64,000 bases of DNA from Isoetes taiwanensis (GCA_021234155.1 JAJEKV010000054.1:1360001-1424000), one strand, 5' to 3'; positions 11,265-24,084 are shown, numbered from the stretch's first letter. Notes: a model not told the origin generated them from the letters alone. Translations and numbers: made by a program.

Positions 11265-12149
11265 TGAACGAGGAAGGGGAAGGTGATGGCGAAGATACAG
11301 TGGCAAGGAAAGCTTGAACACTACGGTTTATAGCTATTCGCATGTATTTCAAGCAGTTGTGGCGAGAAATCGTGACCATCAGAGTGAACAGATGGCAGTA
11401 TCACAACTGTCTGAAAGAAAGGACCATAAAATTTTAGCTAAGTCCCAAAGAAGTGTATTGAGGAATCCAATGGATGAGGATGAAAACATCAATGGTTGAA
11501 ACAATGACATGTGGAGTGTACGAGGTATGATGTGATAGCAGCGTAAAGTGATAGTAGTAATATTCGTAATTAAGAGGGGCAACTCGAGGAGACGAACATC
11601 TTAAGGTAAAGTTTGACAGCACAGAAGGCCAGAGAGAAGGTACCGCAACTAGATATGAGGCATGATAGGGGAATCTGTATTTGGAATGCCTTAAGGATAG
11701 GAACACATGAGACAATGGTGATTGCTCCACCTCAGCAGGAGAAAGGCAGTAGGCCTATATAAGGAGACGAAGAGTGTTCCAAAAAACAACAAGTTTCATG
11801 ATGGAGATGAACAACGCTATGCCAAAAAAATGTTTCAAGTGGCTGGCATGCCACATGAACGATCTGGAGATATGGAAAATGAAAAACCGTGGGATTCCCA
11901 TGGACGGATGGCTTGCTGCATCTGCTGATAATCCTAATGCGCAATCGAACTATGTGGATGTGATCTTGCATCTGCGCTGGTATCCTGAGCAGGGGTACGT
12001 GATTTTGCGAGTTTGTGCTGCTCCAAATGCAGAATAAAGAATGTTGAAGTAGAATAGAATTTTGTGCGTTTAAGTAAGGGCTATGCCCATGCGGTTAAAG
12101 TAAGGGTAATGCCCAATTTGTAATCAAACTCCTTTTGATAATATATAAG

Positions 12150-13262
12150 GTATTTGCTCAATCAGTTGTATCTATGTCGTTGATATTGTCGTGTGATGAG
12201 TTTATATGAAATGTTTTTAGGCAAAAGCCATTAACCAGGGAAGGTGATGGGGTGCCATCTAATTCAGTAAGTTAGAACACACTTGGTTGTACCACCTTAA
12301 TGATTCTGTAAGGCCTAAGCCAACAAAATTTGAGGCTTGCTAGAAAAATTTTTGTATCTGGAGTCATAGAGAAGATCTTAATCTCCTTTGTTGAAAGTTT
12401 TTGTCTTGATCTGGTTGTGATACCATGATTTTCGCAACTTTTGACCAGCAAGAACCCTGAGATAAGCATCCCTGCGAATTTCATCAAGTTGTTGCAATTG
12501 ATAAACTCATTCTTGTAAAGCAACAGGAGGATCATGAACAATAGCGAGTTAGAACCTGAGAGTAGGCAGAATAAACTCAAAAGGCATCAAAGCCTCTTGG
12601 CCATAAACGAGTCGAAAAGGTGTCTGCCCTGTGGCAATTTTGTAATTCGTGTTATATGCCCATAAAACAGTAGGTAACATTTCCTGCCAATCTTTTCTTG
12701 AAGAATCACAAATTTTCTTCAATATATGGATCAAAGCTTTGTTTGTATTTTCAGCAATACCATTGCCTTGTGGATAGTATGGCATGCTCTTTCGATTATG
12801 AATATGCAAGTACTCCATAAGTTCCTTGATCGTGTGACTGACAAAATGAACACTGCGGTCACCCACAAGTTTCGTGGGGCAGCCGAAGCGTCTAATGACT
12901 CGCATGTAGAGCACCCGCGTTGTGCTAGCTGTAGTGTTATCGGGTAACGCATAAGCTTCAACCCATTTGGTGGCATAATTGGTGAGGACAAGAATGTATC
13001 GAGCACGGGAGTTACGAGCAGGTGGGTCAATAGGCCCAAAAAAATCTATTCCCCATTTTCTGAAGGATAGAGGCATGGCAACTAGAGTCAACGAGAGAGC
13101 GACACATGGCGTGGGCTGTCCAACGTCTGGCAGACGTCACATTGGTCCGCATAAGCATGAGCATCTTTGAACATCATGGGCCAAAAATATCCGGCCAAAC
13201 AGATCTTTTGTGTCATGTTATTTCCATTGAAATCTCCTCCATCTAGGCCTTCATGTGCTTGG
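12150..13262 (-). pseudogene. Ty3/gypsy integrase
   Basis: The N-terminal zinc-binding region lies at about 13262-13125: HEGLDGGDF ... AGYFWPMMFKDAHAYADQ, then CDVCQ (an HHCC-type finger). After a frameshift near 13095, the catalytic core runs to 12549. The three acidic residues are present: D in WGIDFFGP, D in LVGDRSVHF, and E in PQGNGIAENTNKAL. The chain continues in another frame (about 12548-12250) with LAGQKLRKSWYHNQ and LRPYRIIKV, the degenerate GPY/F module (G replaced by R). The DDE triad survived while the frame did not, so this is a relatively young relic. Confidence 0.85.
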
Positions 13263-13300
13263 CAAACAATCTCCGAGACCTCATGCAGAAGAGCACATCT

Positions 13301-14688
13301 TCAGAAAATCATATCCTTGCCATGTTTGTAGAGATGTCCACCCACCATGGTATAGTCACGAAATTCGCGAAGGAATTGTTGACGACATGAGCGTAATTTT
13401 TCTGGAGAGAGCGTGGGATCTTTGGATGGTAATGTACCTGAGATAAGATATTGTTGGTAGTCATGAAACCAAGTGGCGTGGCGGTGACAAAAAAAAAGTT
13501 GAGCATTTGGAAAAGTGTCTGAAACTCTTGATGGCAGATCACCGGAATGGATACGTGAGAGATAATCAGGCACCACACGAGACTTTCCTGCCTTGTGAAT
13601 AATCTCAAAGCGAGCAAACTCTTGTACTAGCAGCACCCAGCGAGCAATGCATCCCATGGGCATGGTTTTATTGATCAGATAAAGCAGAGCTTGATGATTC
13701 ATGAAGAACTTGGTTTTGCTGCCCAGCAGATAGTGGCAGAATTGTTGCATGCAAAACATGAATCTAAGTGCTTCCCATTCCATGGCAGAATAATTCTTCT
13801 CCCCAGGTTTGAGTTTCATGCTCGCATAGTGAATTGGTTTGTCTTGTTGATAGTCATACTCTTGTGAGAGTACAACACCAATAGCAAAACCCGAAACTTT
13901 CACATGGACATGAAACAGTTTGTTCCATTGAGGCAGAACTAGAACAAGGGCTTGAGTAAGCAAAACTTTCAATTTCTGAAAGACCTCATCCGCCTTGGGA
14001 TTCCAAGCCCAAATGGATTCATCACTCGTAAGTTTGTGGATGGGTTCAACAATGACAGCTAAACCGGGAATGAAAGTAGCATAATAATTGACTTTCCCAA
14101 GAAAGGATCGTGTATCCTTAATATTGCTAGGTGCCTGAGCCTTGAGAATATAGTTGATCTTGGCAGGGTTCGTGGTAATGCCTTGTTTGCTGACCACATG
14201 GCCTAGAAGAACTCCTGAAGTGACGCCGAAAGTACACTTCTCTGGATTCAAACTGATGTCCGATTCATCATATTTTTGAAAGATTAGCTCAAATTTGGAA
14301 AGATGATCATCAATAGTGCTATAAGATGAAAAGTCATCCTGAAAGACTTGCAGAAAGCCATTATCTTTCATGTAATCCTGAAAAACAGAAAGCATAATGC
14401 GCTGGAAAGTGAGTTGGACAAGTCAAAAGGCACCACTTTATAGGCAAAAGTACCCCACGACATGGTGAAAGTTGTTTTCAACTGATCTTCAGAACGTATG
14501 AAAATTCGATTGTAGCCAGAAAAGCCATCCACGAAGGAGTATATTTCGCGGCCTGCTACTTCTTCACGAACTTGATCCGTGAAAGGGTGCGGGAAATGAT
14601 CATGTTTCGTGGCCAAATTGAGTTTGCAGTAGTCCACGCAAACACGAATTTTTCCATTATGCTTAAGGGCAATAACAATGGAGCTCAC
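13301..14688 (-). pseudogene. Ty3/gypsy reverse transcriptase and RNase H
   Basis: RT motifs begin at about 14650 (KIRVCVDYCKLN), followed by FVDGFSGYNRIFI (motif A, Asp present) and WGTFAYKVVPF. A frameshift near 14390 leads into the rest. There the YxDD box reads FQDD, followed by LNPEKCTFG, LLGHVVS and FLGKVNYYATFIPG. RNase H shows HVHVKVSGFAIGVVLSQ, where the usual first Asp is Lys, then SAMEWEALRF (Glu kept), then FFMNHQALLYL, where the usual Asp is Asn. An in-frame TGA (13301-13303) separates RNase H from integrase. The changed catalytic residues show the copy has drifted beyond simple frame damage. Confidence 0.88.
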
Positions 14689-15496
14689 TCACTCCGAAAG
14701 TTTGACCTCATAAATAAGTCCAGCAGCCAGGAGTTTATCAATTTCTGCTTTGAGGCAGTCACGATAGTTGGGATTGGGCCGGTACTGTCGTTGCTAGATT
14801 GGGAAGGCGTTAGGTTTGGTAGGAATGGTGAGTTCCCCCAACTCCTTCTTAATGCCTCGTAAATCCTTATAGCTCCACGCAAAAATATGTTTGAATTTCT
14901 TGAAAAGACTTAGGGCACGAGTTTTATAAGGTTTTGGAAGATTGGCAGCCAATTGGATGGGTTGGTTGTCTCCTAAGTTAATGATTTCCACGTTTAGAGT
15001 TTGAATGTGTAGAATAACATCAGTATCCGTTATAGTGTGAGCAGGTGGTTGCAGAAGAACAGGTGGTTCGGCACTATGAGTCGAAAAGAATAAGGGCTGT
15101 TGATTCTTGTCTAGCAAGGGTTGCGTCATGACAGCTATGACATTGATAATGGCGTGACGGGTATCGTCATCGTGAAGGACATCAACACGCTGAATCTGAT
15201 TGCAAGGCGTAAGATAAGGGTCAATCAAGGCAACAACTTCGTGATCCTTATCTAGATTCATATCACTCCATGGATCAACATATTCAGGATATGATGATAA
15301 TGGCAAACCAGTATTGGGAGCTTGGACTTGATAGGTGTTTTGTATATCTTCAGAGTCACTATCAAAGAGCGAAGGCTCAACATTTTCGACAGTTATGAAT
15401 TGCCCAGTTTCAAGATCCATGGTGGCATTCAAGTGATCATCAGTAATGACGAGTTGATCGGTGGTCCAATAGTGGATGCTTTTAGCTTGGCGGAGA

Positions 15497-15740
15497 AAAG
15501 ATCATCCGACCAACATTTCATAATCACCATGATCTTCCCTGGTTTCCAGACGCCAAATTCCAACGGGAATTGGAGATCTCAATGTTGATTTGGAGTGTAG
15601 GAGTGACACCTTGAGGGTGGCCAGCTTGATATCATAAGGCGTACGATACAATTGGTTGATGTCAAGTTGTTTCCCGAGGTTGTCCGTGATGAGGTTGACA
15701 GCATTGCCCCCATCAATCTGTACATGATTGACTTGCTAAT
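15497..15740 (-). pseudogene. Ty3/gypsy aspartic protease
   Basis: A minus-strand frame reads VNHVQIDGGNAVNLIT, the retropepsin active-site loop in the D-[ST/G]-G form, about 15735-15690. It continues through QLYRTPYDIKLATLKVSL and ends at a TGA after DYEMLVG near 15500. It lies in the expected place between the gag and RT frames. Stops on both sides break the polyprotein. Confidence 0.7.
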
Positions 15741-15749
15741 TCCCAACAG

Positions 15750-16645
15750 TAGCATGAACCGTGGGCGTGGAAGTTGCCACAACACTAACAAGAACAGTGG
15801 GTAAGGGCAATTGTTCCCGAAGAGCAGGACACAACTTCAGAATAGTAGGAAGACTGAGGGGGATTTTGATCTTTGCTAGTTCTTCTTGAAGCTCCAAAGG
15901 AACATGGGCTAAAGGATCTGCGGGATTCAAAGGCGCCAATTCCCTGGGTATAGAGGTCGAAACTTCCTTAAGGAACTCCACTTCAGCTGCGATGTTTGGA
16001 TATGGCAGAGTGGAGCGCGTGAAGTAGTCGTGGGCGTGGATGGTGCCTCTGAACGTTGTTGAACACGTGTGGTAGCATGAACTTTGGCAAGCGTGCATTC
16101 TTCAGCAGCTTGCACAAGTTTGAGGATACTCTGACGGACCTTGGGCATAACATGAGGCATGAGCTTGTCAAGATCGGGGGCAAAATGAACCGTCTTGGGC
16201 TGCTTGTGAGGAATAGCCATTACAGTAAAAATGCTAAGTGTCAAAGGTCGAGTGCCGAGGCGTTGGAGGGATACCAGACCGACCCAGTTGGATTGTTGCA
16301 CAGGTGGATTGAGGGCTTGATAGATCTCTTCTTGGGCTTGTTGGTCAACAGAGCTAGATGAGGAGCGGTTTGGTTCTGCTGCTGCTGAGGAGCGCATGGG
16401 GGTTTTCGCAAAGTTGGTTGTGCGCCTTGTTTCCCATTCGCCACCCATAGTTGATAGGCCGTGAGACGTACCGAAGCAGCCTGGTTGGTACCCGATAGCT
16501 ATACTTGAGCTTGGGGAAGCTGAGGGCACTCCATGGTGGTGTGGCCCCATTTTCTGCAGTGATAACATTGAGCTTTAGCTGGATCAAAGGGAGCACGTCG
16601 CGATTGCTGAGGTTGCTGAGCTTGCCGATACTGCTGAGGCATGGT
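15750..16645 (-). pseudogene. Ty3/gypsy gag C-terminal part with zinc knuckle
   Basis: From an ATG at about 16642 a Gln-rich segment leads into CYHCRKWGHTTMEC (16567-16526), an exact CX2CX4HX4C nucleocapsid knuckle. A stop follows about eight codons later. Pro/Gln/Ser-rich gag-like sequence continues in other frames to about 15750 (e.g. KPKTVHFAPDLDKLMPHV-type segments near 16190). The larger N-terminal capsid part expected upstream is missing: sequence beyond 16650 shows no gag similarity I can see. Confidence 0.75.
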
Positions 16646-16649
16646 CTAG

Positions 16650-18353
16650 ACCCCGGGGTGTGCCCTCAGTAAAAATCGTAGAAAACATGTGAGTGTACGG
16701 GAGGGGTTTTTTTTGGGGGCTAAAACTGTACCCATATAGGGAGGGGCATTTTTCTTGCTTGAATTCGTATATATATAAGAGAAATATGGTAGGAGTACAA
16801 AGCACAATAATATACAAAGCAATTAGTGAACTTCTAATGGTCAGCGTAGTGGATACACTTCTAGTACAGTCTAAAGGCCACTATGAAAGCTACAATCTGG
16901 TAAATAAATTTGGTAAATGAATGATAGTTGGATACATGTAATTGTTGTAGGGCTTGACGACCATACCATTGTCACAACGATGTGCTGCTTAGAAAATTTT
17001 CAGGCCTAACCAATATATAAATGCCAACAATACTTACATGTTGATGAAGCTAGTTGTGGAAGAGCTACAAAAAAATCTGCAGCATTTATGTCAGACAAGA
17101 TCTGCAGCCCACCCAATAAGCTATCATTCTCCTATGTGCTATGGAAAAGAAAAAAGAAATAGGCAAAACAAATACCAACAAAGGTTAAGCTAATTTAAGC
17201 GATTAAAACCCACAAAGAGGAGGGCAGTAAGAAGGCAATGCAATGCCTTGAAAATATTAAACTTGAAAAAAGATAAAGTTTGGAAAGCTATAACTCTTAA
17301 TAACGAGATACGAAAATAGAAACAAAAGGAGCACAAGATCGGGATCGGAAAGAAAAGAACCTGCTAAAAGAAGAGTATGACGGGGTTGAGGAAGGCGGTG
17401 ATGGGTGGGCCGATCTAAGAAAGAAACAAACTACGGATACATGCAACATGTAGATCGTTAAAAATAATACTGAATCTGCTACTGTAGTTGGCTCTCCCTT
17501 GCTAAATCCCATACGCCCATGCCAGTTAGATGGTATTAACAACGACGACGGGCTCGCATAGCAACAAAGGTGGCCGAAAAAATAATGGCAATACCAAGTT
17601 TAGAATAGTTATTAGAATATTCTAGGTATAGATTGGCATATACTATGCCAAAAGTTCAAATAAGCGAGGGTTTCTCTAGGAGCAACCCAAAAGGAAGTAT
17701 ATGTCCATGTTGAGAACCAAAGTTTGTGATTGTATAGTATTGAGGCATCGTATTGCTTATGAGATATTTAGAAGGCCATGGTGGTTGCTATGTGGAGATG
17801 GCCATCTGTAGCTTATCTTGACGCTTTGAAGAAGGTAATAAGCTGAATACTGCATGATCTAGGTCATTTTGGAGCCTACATCCGTGGACTTTGCTCTGGA
17901 GCTTCTGATTTCAAACATATGCCTTCATTTGTCCTGTAGGAGCCCAAATCTTGCATGTTTCTTTTGTTTTCATTGCTCTTTATTTCTTGTAGGAAGAGCG
18001 ATCTCTAATTTATGGAAACCGGAATTGTGGATTTTGTGGTTTGCATTGCTTAAAGACTTGGAAAAAAGAAAAAACTATGGGACAATCAATTGTACTTGCA
18101 GGCGGCGGCATATTGAATTGGTATCTCGGCTTCCCAGGTATGGAAGATAGTGTCAATAAGTTTGGTAGCCACAGGCATAACACAGATTCTGTGTGTCTGT
18201 AGTGTTCCGGCATGTTTGTGGCCTTGAAACTTGTGGCATAGCCTAGTCGATGCTAATATAGCATCCTTATATTCTAAGTGCTTTCTATAAGGGGATTGGT
18301 GTCTAACGTTAGGTTGTTGCTATTTTGGAGTCAACATGGAATTGGATTGTTCT
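16650..18353. other. Gene-less stretch
   Basis: No coding region recognised. If the gypsy element kept a 5' LTR it should lie here, but no repeat of it is visible near 9 kb. A sequence related to the 4.8-kb hairpin/poly(A) retroposon end occurs at about 17617-17695. Confidence 0.4.
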
Positions 18354-18403
18354 CCAATATGACATATTTAACAAAATTTGAACTTATTCAAATCTAATAA
18401 ACA
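18354..18403 (+). repeat. Terminal sequence of a dispersed repeat (copy a)
   Basis: The segment starts ATGACATATTTAACAAAATT and ends CAAATCTAATAAA. It recurs inverted at about 24822-24865 and in shortened form at 51629-51660. Its expected continuation (TACTTCAAGGATGCCATGAT, seen at 51.66 kb) is replaced here by a Helitron terminus, which therefore inserted into an older repeat copy. Confidence 0.6.
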
Positions 18404-18431
18404 CTAGTTATGGTGCCCGGCGTTGCCGGGC
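18404..18431 (-). mobile_element. Helitron 3' terminus (hairpin plus CTAG), minus strand
   Basis: On the minus strand the sequence is a perfect 7-bp stem hairpin GCCCGGC-AAC-GCCGGGC, then 7 nt, then CTAG followed by T. This matches known Helitron 3' ends: a short GC-rich hairpin about 10 nt before CTRR, inserted 5' of a T. The element body would extend towards higher coordinates; its 5' TC end was not located. A second terminus with the same geometry lies at 37086. Confidence 0.7.
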
Positions 18432-21058
18432 TTTAGTAACAATTTGAAGTAATGGTTGTTTGGTTGACGCAAACAATGTGGTTTGGAGGGAAAAGGGTCA
18501 ATGGTGAGGCATTGGTAGGCTCTAGCAATCTGTAGAAATTTGCATTGCAATGTGAAGGGAACAATAGTTATAGTTGAAATTGTGTTTTTTACCTCTAAGT
18601 ATTGTTTGCTTAGAAGTTGAAGATGTAGTTATATTGAGTTGCCCTAGCATGGCAATTAATTGTGCTATTTTTTAATTTATGCATTTGTAGATGGCACAAA
18701 TCTATTTATATGGGAAACCAATGGTTGAAGAACATAAGTTAATGGGGTTGAGAGGAAAGAGCATCAATCACATTATATGTTTGATTAGGCCATGAAAGCA
18801 TAATGATTGGAGAATTTTATGAATGCATCCCTCATTTCCAAGAAGACTGAAATGGAAACATTACTTAGCCACACATATTTGATTGGTTAAATTAAATAGT
18901 ACTTGGTTATATGGTCTTATCAAATGTGATCATGTATGTCTTATACATGAGAGGTAGTGGTGTTCAGTATGGGAGAACATACACATTTGGTATTTGATGC
19001 ATATCAATGAACATATTTAATAGTCCAGTGATTCCTTAAGAGCAATTGACTTCAAAAATAAAGGTATTATCAACAATAGTCAAAACGTACAAAAATAAAG
19101 GTATTATCAACAATAGTCAAAACGTACCCTCCAGAAACTCACCCTAATAATGGTCTAATGCTAATTCGCCCTAATATAGGTCTAATGCTAATTCACGCAC
19201 GTATCCTTGAGAAATACATCATAATATAGGTCTAATGCTTCATGCAATAAATAAAAGGAGAACATCTATTCAATGTCTATTCAAGCATAATTTTGTGCTT
19301 ATTTCTTGAAAAAGTGTAGTCGTTAGCGTTACGTCGAATTCCCATTCGTAGTAAATAAGAAACACATATTTATTCAATGTCTATCAAAGTCAGTGAATGC
19401 TCATGGCCTATTTGTTTTCATTACTTATTGATAAAGTTGGTGTGAAATAGCTAATAATGTTGCATGCTGCTACCAGTCCAGTAATCCATGCATTCTATAT
19501 TAAGTAAATTCCTCAAACACCCTTTCCACACTGTTACAATGCAGTTATCTCCACTACATATATGCTTTAAATATTCATTTAGCGATGGACGTACTGCAAT
19601 AGCTAGATAAACATGCACTATTCGAAAAGAAATATTGAAAAGTGAATGTGATGTATACCTTTGGATTGGAATTGTTTGAGCAAAAAATGCACGGGGGACT
19701 ATAGTACATATTGGATAAATTTCAAAGGTGCAAACATAACAAACAAAATAGAGTGCGCTCAATATGTAGCTAAAATGGATTCTTAGACTGCAAGAATGTA
19801 GTGAAACTATATTGGTTGAGTATTAAAATTGCGAAAAGAATGCTATAAATGTTATTGTTGTCTCTGTAGCAGTGATTGTTGATGCAAGTGGTGTTCGATG
19901 TCTGGCTATTACATGTGAGATGTAGATTCTGTCTTTTTTTGTTCGTGTCCACTTTAAAAGAAAGAGACAATGTGAGACAATGAGCTGAGCAACAAATGAA
20001 TACTTGCAAAAATTGAAGAAAAGGAAGTAAAATACGATATGAAGTTAGTTTTGGGCATGAACAAAAAGAGACAAAGCTGCTATACTATTATAATGCATCT
20101 GCAAATATGCCTGAAACCATCACTCACCATTGTAGAAGACAAACCTTTCAAGGTAGTTATTCTCGAACAGATAAATAGCAAATCACCAAAGTTTGTCAAA
20201 TCATGTATGCACTACATGATACCAGAGCTACACTGTGAACTACCGAAGAAGCTTGCTAGCTGCAAAGAGACATGGAACTTAGAGAGACTTGGAGTTGAAT
20301 GCGGGCTCGAGTCTCTTGTACCCTTGGATTAGGATTGTTCGAACCACTTACGTGATCCATCTTATTGCTCTTAAAATTTTTACAAAATGCTTTTAGTAAG
20401 CCTGCATCCAAGAAATTAGAGAGAATGTTAGCTCTGGACTTTGGTGTACAAATGGAAACAGATGTACAGATCTGATCAATCTTAGAGCTTTTTGAAGCAA
20501 TTACTCCTTGCTTCTGATAAGCTTGAAACTATCAAAGTAAAGAGAATGCTACTCTGAACATAGGATCTATCATTAGACCTCGTTTATCATTCTAAATCTA
20601 TATAAAAAATGAACAAAGCAATAGGAAACATTTCAGCTGGTAGTCAGATCTCTGCATGGATGAGAAGATACTATGATCTAGAGTTCATTCCCCACCATCT
20701 CTCTTTCTTCAATGAGTGCTTTTACAGACTGCATCACAATATTGCGATCTTACCTTATTCCTAAATATTTGATGACATTGCACATCTCTACGTTCCCAGT
20801 TTGAATTACACGTCTAAAAACTCCACATAGTGTTACAAAGTTGACTTTGAGTTATGAACATTAGCTACTCCAATAGATACAGATGAGTCTTTATAGTGAG
20901 AATATGCCTTCAAACATCATTATTACGCTTGTGTTGCTTGCCTAAAGTTGTCTGGCATCAATCTGAGCAATATTACTCTAGAAGGTGGCAGCGAGGTCTG
21001 TCACATCCTCTGTCCAGTGTTTTTAGCGATAGTTGCAAGACTTCTCACCCCTAGCTGC
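18432..21058. other. Gene-less stretch, possible non-autonomous Helitron body
   Basis: No recognisable protein. A 37-bp unit (AAAAATAAAGGTATTATCAA ...) is exactly duplicated at 19054-19090 and 19091-19127, followed by two to three degenerate copies of TAATATAGGTCTAATGCTAA at about 19142-19230. A 97-codon frame at 20039-20332 (+) is the only long one; it contains EDKPFKVVILEQINSKSPKF, which I cannot assign. Confidence 0.4.
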
Positions 21059-22319
21059 AACACAGGAGCCGCATGGCTGCAACATAGATACACGAAAGAG
21101 TTAGACTAATCTTTGTACTTCTTGACTTATAAATGTCTATTGAAGACCCAAAGGATCAGACCTAATAAACAGCATCCTTGAAGCTTGTAAGGGCAGCTCC
21201 AGAATCCAATTGCGGTCACTTCCTGGCTTACAAAGCGTAATTCGTTGATTTTGCCCAACTTACAAACATTAGCACTGTGGAAATGTATTGTGCTGTGCAG
21301 ATATGTGTTCATGTGAGACATATATGCTGGACCCATATAACTGAATCTCCATAGAAAAATGAAAAATATTCCCTTTCATGTTTTTATCAAGTCCGACACT
21401 TATATTAATTTTGCCCATTCCAGAAATATACTCTCAGATATACTCTTTGGTCTGCATTGTACTTGAATGAACACAGAAATTACAGTTGGCAACTGCACTT
21501 GCTCTGCAACTCTATCATATTTATACGAAAAATGGACAGATTATGCACTGTACCTGAATTAACACGAAAATTACACTTGGGCTGCACTCTACCACATTAT
21601 ACGAAAAATGGATAGATTTAGATCACCTCTCTATCACATGCTTGGCATAACCTGATCTATCTCTAGAGTTCTGCCAAGGTCTCTGGTTAAGAGTTTGGCA
21701 AACACAGGAGCCGTATGGCTGCAACATAGATACACGAAAGAGTTAGACTAATCTTTGCACTTTTTGACTTATTAATGTCTACTGAAGACCAAAAGGATCA
21801 GACCTAATAAACAGTCTCCTTGAAGCTTGTAAGGGCAGCTCCAGAATCCAATTGCGGCCACTTCCTGGCCTTACAAAGCATATGATTTTGCCCAACTTAC
21901 AAACATTAGCACTGTGGAAATGTATTGTGCTATGCAGATATGTGTTCATGTGAGACATATATGCTGGACCCATATAACTGAATCTCCATAGAAAAATGAA
22001 AAATATTCCCTTTCATGTTTTTATCAAGTCCAACACTTATATTAATTTTGCCCATTCCAAAAATATACTCTCAGAAAGACTCAGTATAATGCACTTGGTC
22101 CGCAGACGTATCCGAATGAACACGTAAATTACAAATTAGCAAATCTAAAAATGGACAGATTATGTCTTCAGACACAATTAACACGAAAATTACACTTGGG
22201 CTGCACTCTACCACATTATACGAAAAATGGATAGATTTAGATCACCTCTCTATCACATGCTTGGCATAACCTGATCTATCTCTAGAGTTCTGCCAAGGTC
22301 TCTGGTTAAGAGTTTGGCG
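21059..22319. repeat. 642-bp tandem duplication
   Basis: Unit 1 (21059-21700) and unit 2 (21701-22319) both begin AACACAGGAGCC and end AGAGTTTGGC. They share long near-identical blocks, such as CCATATAACTGAATCTCCAT and CCACATTATACGAAAAATGG. Differences are scattered substitutions plus small indels and a diverged patch near 22080-22160. No frame is conserved between the units beyond chance, so the duplicated DNA is probably non-coding. Confidence 0.85.
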
Positions 22320-24084
22320 ATAAACATTTTGGCCTGCTAAAGAGTAGACAAAGGAGTGATGCATTCCAGTTTGTACATGATTTTATGTCATCTCACCTGC
22401 CTGAATGTAGATGCACAAAGCAAAACTAAAGCTGATGTTTTCTAACTTATTATGTGGTTTTTTGGAGATCAAACCACATCAATAGGTTTTGTCCTAGATC
22501 TATAATTTCCTTTTGAAATAAATAATGGACATGGATCTAAATCAAACAAAGGTAAATCGAAAGAATCTGGACTTCTTGACTTCTTTGCTTCATTTTGCGT
22601 GTAAATAAAGATTAGACTCAAGATGATTAATCATATGAAGGAGCTTTGAAGAGCGTTGAAGCTTCCCCACCTGAAAAAAAAACAAAAGAAAAGGAAGGAT
22701 TTGGGCATGAGTGACAGGCGAACCATTGGAACAACTTATGAAAATTAATTTGTGTAGAAGTTGCTTTCCACACCTGAATGATCAACCCGTAGTTGAAGGA
22801 GATTGTCTTTGAACCTGCAAAAGGTCAACCTTGACATAGATTAGAAAGCGGATTGCCCACTTCATACTTTTAAAACAGAGCATGTTTTTTAAAATGGAAA
22901 GAATAAAAAGTCTTGATATCGATCCTCCAATGAAATAGGTCATTACCCCAAGTAATATGGCATAGCTGCCAGATTGGACAGTAGCTAGTGCCTGCAAATT
23001 TAGAAGTGCGTGGACATGAAAATCTGCAACATCATTGATTCGATTAGATGAGAACATGCATGACCGCAATGACACCAGTCTAGCCATAGAACAATGCATT
23101 ATATAGTACCTCGTAAATTATAGTAGAAATTAGCAAGTCTAAATCTTAGAGCACTCTTGAAGCAGCTAGAACGTACACATTAGAAAACCCTACAGTAAAT
23201 TAATTCCAGAGAGAAATCCATTTACAAAGAACCATGAAGCAAAAGATACAGATTTAAAGCAGGTTCTGATCCTAGAAATAAAAGATGAATGTCTTCATTG
23301 AATAAAACCTTACCCTGTGCATTCTCATCTTCATCTACGACGGATTTAGGCAGTAACATCTTCCTCATATACTGTTGCTTTTCTTTGAAACAAACAAATC
23401 ACGAACCCTAACCTACAACTCGGAGCTTGAATCTATCTCTAAGCCGACCTGCAGGCCTAATCAACCTGTAAACATGAAGCACAAAAAGGTCTAAGAAGAT
23501 TACTTGAGAAGACTCTTTTGCTTGTTCTACAATACTGGTCTTGCATGAATACCTTGGAAGTTAGACACATCAAGCAGAAAACGGTCTCCTTCTCGCTTCT
23601 CAACCAGGCAAATTGCATCAAATCTGATAGTAATATCCAGCTTGAGTTATCGTTGCATGCAGTTTCTCGTTAGATGCAGCATAGCTGATAGATGAATCGA
23701 AACCTCAGAGTCATAGGACCATAAACAATTTAAGAAACAAATACAGTTACCTCAAAATGCCATAGTTATGGAAGTCGACGGAACTCTGGCCGATTAGGTT
23801 ATGGAAAAAAACAGAGACTAGTCTCAGATGACTACTGTGGCACCTCACTTGTTGCCGCACAATCCTGGAAGATGCATGTAGAATGCAGAAATCGAAGGGG
23901 CAAAATCGGTATGCCCTAAGGTAAAGAAAGGGGAAAAATTGAAATCGAAATTGAAATGTTTTCCAATTTTTGGAATATCGGTTTATTTTTCCGGCGGCCA
24001 AAAGGCCCAAAACCTTAGAGAAATCGCCTAAAAATAAATCCAAAAATGTTTTCCTCCATGCCAGAAAATCCCAAATTAACAAGA
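22320..24084. other. Gene-less stretch with one possible minus-strand first exon
   Basis: On the minus strand an ATG at 23368 opens MRKMLLPKSVVDEDENAQ and meets a consensus donor (AGG|GTAAGG) at 23314, which looks like a first coding exon. A later piece near 22960-23000 (ALATVQSGSYAILLG, followed by GTAATG) could be a further exon, but its phase does not match. I could not build a gene or name a family. Confidence 0.3.

Larger units (their letters stand above)
9000..16645 (-). mobile_element. Decayed Ty3/gypsy LTR retrotransposon with an extra ORF in the env position
   Basis: The minus strand carries, in order, a gag zinc knuckle (16.5 kb), protease (15.6 kb), reverse transcriptase/RNase H (14.7-13.3 kb) and integrase (13.26-12.2 kb), then about 0.9 kb of spacer and a coiled-coil ORF region (11.26-9.0 kb). 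The gag-PR-RT-RH-IN order defines Ty3/gypsy. The pol 3' end (ELDGTP ... LVNG, about 12245) resembles ends of gypsy elements. I could not find matching LTRs at either side, so both limits are approximate. The left limit abuts the Rep-like copy. Stops and frameshifts are spread through all domains, so the element is inactive. Confidence 0.85.

Noticed and set aside
22782-23099. 105-codon minus-strand frame as a gene
   Set aside because: It spans acceptor- and donor-like sites without a consistent phase with the possible first exon at 23314-23368; not enough to call a gene.
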